DNA of 64,000 nt from JAGWRA01 sp035534615 (GTDB lineage: Bacteria > Acidobacteriota > Vicinamibacteria > Vicinamibacterales > CAVVIG01), in assembly GCA_035534615.1 (NCBI GenBank), contig DATLRO010000004.1:21165-85164 (forward strand), in the 5' to 3' direction. Below, piece by piece: positions 60,559 to 64,000 of the stretch (the first letter of the stretch is position 1; each line of letters begins with the position of its first letter). Below the pieces are notes generated by a model, which saw only the letters and a list, made by a program, of their open reading frames with translations, was not told the origin of the DNA and did no database searches. The position numbers and the translations under genes were made by a program.

Positions 60559-61656
60559 TTAGCACGTTCGTCCAGACCGAACGAACCAGCCTCCGTCACC
60601 CCGGCGGACGAGGCCGTCCACCTCCAGCTCGACCAGGAACGAGAGAATCCGCCCCGCATCGAACCCTGTGCGGCCGGCAATCTCGTCCAGGTCGCACGGC
60701 TCCCCTGGCGAAAAACAGGCCAGAATCTCCGCGCGGTCACCGGCGGCCGGTGCCAGCCCACCGCCGTCCTCTCCGGTTTTGGTTAAACGACAGAATCCTG
60801 GCAACTCTTCCAGAATATCGTCCACGGTCTCGACAATCTTTGCACCATCCCGCAAAAGAGCGTGCGCCCCCCGGTTCCGTCCGGTCAGCACGTTCCCGGG
60901 AACCGCCATCACCTCGCGCCCCTGTTCGAGGCCGCACGCCGCCGTAATGAGCGAACCGCTTCGCTCGGACGCCTCGACGACGACGATCGCGAGCGACAGG
61001 CCGCTGATGATCCGGTTGCGCAGCGGAAAGTGGTGCGGCCGGGGCGGGGTCCCGGGCGGCAGTTCGCTGACCATCGCGCCGCGACGGACGATGTCAGCCG
61101 CCAGGCCGCCATGCTCGGCCGGATAGATCACATCGGCGCCCGATCCCAGGACGGCGACCGTGTCCCCCGTCTCCAGCGCCCCGCGGTGGGCCGCCGAGTC
61201 GACGCCGCGGGCGAGGCCGCTGACCACGACGACACCCCATCGGGCCAGCCCCTCGGCGAGCCGGCTCGCCACCTCCTTCGCGTAGGGTGATGCGGCGCGC
61301 GATCCGACGATCGCCACCGCCGGCCGACCGAGGGCGGTCACCTCCCCGCATACCCATAGGACGATCGGCGGGTCCACGAGGGTCGCCAGGGCTGGCGGAT
61401 ATCCGGCCTGGCCGCAGACCACAGGGATGAGCTTCGCGGCCGCCGCAGCCGACAGAGCCCGCTCCGCCGCCGCCAGCAGCTCAGCCACCGCCGGCCGGGC
61501 CGCCGCTCCGCCGGGCGTGAGGGCCGCGAGCGCCGACGCGCACGTCCCGCCGCCGGCCTGCGTCACCCGGCGGAAGGTGGTCGCGAGGCGCGTTCGACTG
61601 ATGCCTGAACTGATGACCGGAAGAAGTGAGAGGGCCACCGCGTCGCGCAGGTCCAT
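60559..61656 (-). CDS. dprA: DNA processing protein DprA
   Basis: A 365-residue protein that protects incoming single-stranded DNA and loads RecA during natural transformation. The Rossmann core has IVGSRAASPYAKEV and SGLARGVDSAAHRGAL (146-161), then SELPPGTPPRPHHFPLRNR, all DprA signatures. The C-terminal 65 residues are a winged-helix-like domain (EILACFSPGEPCDLDEIAGRTG). The ATG at 61656 has GGAG eight bases upstream; an earlier in-frame start has no binding site. It begins the dprA-topA-trmFO-xerC unit behind a perfect TATAAT promoter. Confidence 0.95.
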   Translation of the reverse strand: MDLRDAVALSLLPVISSGISRTRLATTFRRVTQAGGGTCASALAALTPGGAAARPAVAELLAAAERALSAAAAAKLIPVVCGQAGYPPALATLVDPPIVLWVCGEVTALGRPAVAIVGSRAASPYAKEVASRLAEGLARWGVVVVSGLARGVDSAAHRGALETGDTVAVLGSGADVIYPAEHGGLAADIVRRGAMVSELPPGTPPRPHHFPLRNRIISGLSLAIVVVEASERSGSLITAACGLEQGREVMAVPGNVLTGRNRGAHALLRDGAKIVETVDDILEELPGFCRLTKTGEDGGGLAPAAGDRAEILACFSPGEPCDLDEIAGRTGFDAGRILSFLVELEVDGLVRRGDGGWFVRSGRTC

Positions 61657-61755
61657 GACGGACTCCGGACGGCGCGGCAGGGCTCGCAGGCACACCAGGA
61701 CGAGCCCCGCCGCCTGCCGTGAAGCTGCAGCGGCTACCCGACCTCAGTACCCTTG

Positions 61756-61785
61756 ATTATAGGCAGCGGTGTCCTGTTTCCGCAA
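61756..61785 (-). promoter_or_regulatory. Promoter of dprA-topA-trmFO-xerC
   Basis: On the minus strand: TTGCGG (61785-61780), an 18-base spacer and the consensus -10 TATAAT (61761-61756). The leader is about 90 bases. Confidence 0.72.
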
Positions 61786-61907
61786 CGGACGCGATGCGTT
61801 CACGACACCCACCCGTCGAAAGGCGGCGATTCCAGGGCGATTCACCGATGAGGTCCGTGGCACATGGCTTGCTTTTCCAGCGCGAAGCCGGGGCGGCCTG
61901 AAACGGC

Positions 61908-61936
61908 TTGCCCCCCTTTGGGCGAATGTTTATAGT
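61908..61936 (+). promoter_or_regulatory. Promoter of the TPR-protein gene
   Basis: TTGCCC at 61908-61913, a 17-base spacer and TATAGT at 61931-61936. The predicted start is near 61943, about ten bases before the ATG at 61953; no Shine-Dalgarno is present. Confidence 0.65.
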
Positions 61937-61952
61937 GAAACCGATCTCCATT

Positions 61953-62306
61953 ATGCGCACTGTTCGAGTGGCCGTCGTTGCCCTCATGCTCGTTGCCGGT
62001 TCCACGGCGGCGTTCGCGAACGCCCGCGGCGATGCGCGCGCGCAGGTCGCGTTCGGCATCAAGGCGGCGCAGGACGGTCTCTGGGACGAAGCGATGTTCC
62101 GGTGGAACAAAGCGGTCAAGCTCGATCCCACCTATGCGGCCGCCTACAACGATCTCGCGGTCGCCTACGAGCACCAGGGAATGCCGGACAAGGCGCGCGA
62201 GGCATACGAGAAGGCGATCCGCCTGGACCCCGGCAACGACCAGATCCGTCAGAACTACGAGATGTTCAAGGAAATCAATGACCGGACGACTCGGCATCCT
62301 CATTAG
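61953..62306 (+). CDS. Small exported TPR-repeat protein
   Basis: A 117-residue protein with a signal peptide (MRTVRVAVVALMLVAGSTAA, cleaved after AFA) and two TPR motifs: GLWDEAMFRWNKAVKLDPTY and KAREAYEKAIRLDPGN. TPRs mediate protein-protein contacts; the partner is unknown, but the adjacent lipoprotein is the natural candidate. The two genes overlap by 29 bases and are surely co-transcribed. The ATG at 61953 is preferred over upstream in-frame starts because it follows the predicted transcription start. Confidence 0.82.
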   Translation: MRTVRVAVVALMLVAGSTAAFANARGDARAQVAFGIKAAQDGLWDEAMFRWNKAVKLDPTYAAAYNDLAVAYEHQGMPDKAREAYEKAIRLDPGNDQIRQNYEMFKEINDRTTRHPH

Positions 62307-63072
62307 CACGGCGGTGCTGGCGCTCGGGCTGACGGCGTGCGGGGCGAGCTCCTTCGACATCCCGATCCAGACGCCGATCAGGGCCAAGCTCGACGTCGCT
62401 GGATTCCAGCGCGTCCTCGTGGCCGGCTTCGTGTCGGGCGGCGGGAGCGACATCGACCCGAATGAGGAAACCGTCCGCCTGCTGCGCAGCCAGCTGCGGC
62501 TGAAGTCGAAGCTGAAGGTGGTCGAGGCGGACGCGCTGCCGCTGGCGGCCATCACCCGCCAGCAGACCGCCGCGGCCGCGCCGGCGGGCGCTTCGAAGGA
62601 CGTCAAGACGTCGGAGGCGCCGACCTCCCTGCCGGTCAAGATCAAGAACGCTCAGGAGCTGGCGCAATACGACCGCGTGTTTGCGAACACCAGCTACTGG
62701 AAGCAGCTCGGCGAGGAGTACCAGGATCCGCTCATCGTGACCGGGACGATCCTGTTCACGCCGCAGAACCAGTCCGGGTTCGTGCAGCGGGAGCAGGAAG
62801 TCTACAATTCGCTCGGCGAGCGCTCCGTCGTCCCGATCCGGACGTTCATGGAGCGCAAGGGCTTCGTGCTGCGTCCGAAATTCATCTTCATCGACGGCCG
62901 CACCGGCGCCACTCTCTACTCGGAGACGTTCCGGGAAGAGGTGCTCTACGACACGGGCCAGGACACGCCGGCGCTCTCCTCGTATTTCGAGCTGATGGAT
63001 CGCATCATGCCCAGCTTCCTCAATACGCTGAGCAGCCAGAAGATCCGCGGCACCCGGGTCCTGCTGAAGTAG
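62278..63072 (+). CDS. Lipoprotein of unknown function, partner of the TPR gene
   Basis: A 264-residue protein. A lipoprotein signal ends in GLTAC (Cys21). The mature protein is soluble and mixed alpha/beta, with blocks such as RVLVAGFVSGG, DPLIVTGTILFTPQ and RPKFIFIDGRTGATLYSETF. No family recognised. The ATG at 62278 lies within the TPR gene. The FQRVLVAGFV and FIDGRTG blocks recall outer-membrane assembly or secretion-linked lipoproteins, but I would not name it. Confidence 0.78.
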   Translation: MTGRLGILISTAVLALGLTACGASSFDIPIQTPIRAKLDVAGFQRVLVAGFVSGGGSDIDPNEETVRLLRSQLRLKSKLKVVEADALPLAAITRQQTAAAAPAGASKDVKTSEAPTSLPVKIKNAQELAQYDRVFANTSYWKQLGEEYQDPLIVTGTILFTPQNQSGFVQREQEVYNSLGERSVVPIRTFMERKGFVLRPKFIFIDGRTGATLYSETFREEVLYDTGQDTPALSSYFELMDRIMPSFLNTLSSQKIRGTRVLLK

Positions 63073-63113
63073 CCTGACCCGGTAGTGGTCTAAGTTCAAA
63101 TTCTCCAATCTAC

Positions 63114-63143
63114 TTGCGCGGGCATGATGGCGCGTTTTATGCT
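63114..63143 (+). promoter_or_regulatory. Possible promoter of the terminal Ntn-hydrolase gene
   Basis: TTGCGC at 63114-63119, an 18-base spacer and TATGCT at 63138-63143. The ATG follows about 60 bases later, at 63205. Confidence 0.4.
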
Positions 63144-63204
63144 AGCGCCTAGGCCGCCGCGTTGGCACCGTGTCCCTCTCTTTCAGCGGCCGATGAGGCG
63201 TCGC

Positions 63205-64000
63205 ATGACTGTCGCCATTGGTATGCTGACCGACCAAGGCCCGCTGCTTTGCACTGACACCCAGTACACGGGCGTGTCTAAGGCGAACCGCGACAAAATC
63301 TTGTTCTTCACTGAGCATTTCACCGCCGCCTGCTTCGCGTTAACTGGCAATGAGGCAAACGCGAGGATGGCGTTTCAGGAATCGGTGCTGGCGATCCGAG
63401 CCATTCCCGAGAAACAGCGCACCGTAGATGCACTTCGGCGTGTCATCCGTCGCACCATTAAGCCAATCTACGATCAATATGTGACGCAGCTGCCAGCGGA
63501 TGCTCGCGGCATGGCCGACTTCGACTTCATCATCGCCCTTGGAGCGATCGGAGAAGGGCCGGGACGGCTCTTCTATACCGAGCAAGGGGCAATCGTGGAG
63601 GTCGACCGGTATGTGTGTCGCGGTACCGGCGGATACCTCGCCGAGTATTTCCTGAAGTCAACGTGGCGCCCAAGTATTCCGTTTAATCGAGGTGTCCTGG
63701 CGGCCATGCAAGCGCTGGCGGTTGCCAAGGAACATGACGCGTACTGCGGCGGAGATTCGCAGTTCGCGAGCTTACGCAGTGGCTTCACTTCAGGGCTTGT
63801 ACCGTTCAACGTTCGGCAAACTGAGGCGATCATTCTGCGTTATCAGGAACTCGCGAATCAGCTCATTGGGGATGTCGGCGATCTAGAACTAGGTGACGAT
63901 GCCTTCACGTCATTAATCACGCAGCATGTTGAGAACGTGCGTGCGCTACGGCAGTCTATTCGTAGCCATGCGACGGACTGGAATGAGCTGGTACGTGCGT
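63205..64000 (+). CDS. Proteasome beta-subunit/HslV-like Ntn-hydrolase, partial at the window end
   Basis: At least 265 codons, open to the window end with no stop. The chain begins MTVAIGMLTDQGPLLCTDTQ. After Met removal, Thr is residue 1 and Asp lies at 17, as in proteasome beta subunits. A Lys follows at 30 (NRDKILFF), near the Lys33 position of the fold. A second block, RGTGGYLAEYFL, matches the G-S/T-G-S-x-x-A-x-x-x-L motif of the beta fold. The C-terminal part (after about 190) is extra and not recognised. The base composition is lower in GC than the rest. Whether it is a protease is inferred, not shown. It could belong to an Anbu-like, BPH-like or new family; the downstream genes are outside the window. 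Confidence 0.72.
   Translation, partial: MTVAIGMLTDQGPLLCTDTQYTGVSKANRDKILFFTEHFTAACFALTGNEANARMAFQESVLAIRAIPEKQRTVDALRRVIRRTIKPIYDQYVTQLPADARGMADFDFIIALGAIGEGPGRLFYTEQGAIVEVDRYVCRGTGGYLAEYFLKSTWRPSIPFNRGVLAAMQALAVAKEHDAYCGGDSQFASLRSGFTSGLVPFNVRQTEAIILRYQELANQLIGDVGDLELGDDAFTSLITQHVENVRALRQSIRSHATDWNELVRA

Noticed and set aside
63085..63112. A tRNA-like TTCAAAT near the GC shift
   Set aside because: The flanking bases cannot form a T-arm stem and no other arm of a cloverleaf is present.
1..64000. CRISPR arrays, insertion sequences, rRNA or tRNA genes
   Set aside because: No regular spaced repeats, transposase motifs or recognisable RNA genes were seen.

Overview
The window is about 64 kb of densely packed, very GC-rich bacterial DNA. 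I infer a diderm bacterium, most likely an Acidobacteriota of the Vicinamibacteria type. The evidence is the TamA/TamB and SurA-like envelope genes, many lipoprotein signal peptides, several NtrB/NtrC-type (sigma-54) regulators, a B12-dependent ribonucleotide reductase and a DUF547 protein. The taxon is an inference; no rRNA or tRNA gene was seen. No CRISPR array, insertion sequence or prophage was recognised.

Layout. 1-6266 (+): the end of clpX, then lon, engB, rho and a GT-C membrane glycosyltransferase, a compact run with two overlaps. 6340-7741 (+): an aldo/keto reductase and ribosomal protein L31. 7813-11636 (-): an MrfA-like helicase and MrfB-like exonuclease pair (DNA repair). 11779-15830: an amino-acid permease, an uncharacterised small ORF with a good promoter, an SDR, a DUF547 protein and a small membrane protein. 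15844-20679 (-): a zinc-free MDR reductase, class II nrdJ with tandem NrdR boxes, and a lipoprotein. 20758-24129 (-): an NtrC/NtrB-type pair. 24390-26808 (+): a CPBP protease and a second GT-C enzyme.

26762-38371 (-): an envelope and fatty-acid block holding a SurA-like chaperone, TamA, TamB, biotin carboxyl carrier, biotin carboxylase and carboxyltransferase. 38412-41744 (-): hslV, hslU and an FN3-type lipoprotein. 42029-45113: a PEGA protein, a small membrane protein whose start lies in a large palindrome, a second APC permease and a lipoprotein. 45133-47514 (-): an ECF sigma factor, its anti-sigma factor and an exported protein. 47916-55609 (+): a GAF-GAF-PAS histidine kinase, an unusual excisionase-type-HTH/receiver fusion, an ABC-F ATPase and another kinase/NtrC pair. 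55626-61656 (-): dprA-topA-trmFO-xerC. 61953-63072 (+): a TPR protein and a lipoprotein.

The last 0.9 kb (63073-64000) differs in base composition. It carries the first 265 codons of a protein resembling a 20S proteasome beta subunit / HslV, with an N-terminal Thr and a spaced Asp and Lys. With hslVU already in the window, this looks like an acquired, unrelated Ntn-hydrolase gene at the edge of an accessory segment, and is the best lead to something undescribed.

A recurring feature is a TANNNT hexamer ending 6-9 bases before a start codon, usually with no Shine-Dalgarno sequence, which suggests that leaderless transcripts are common in this genome. Several start codons below were chosen with this in mind.
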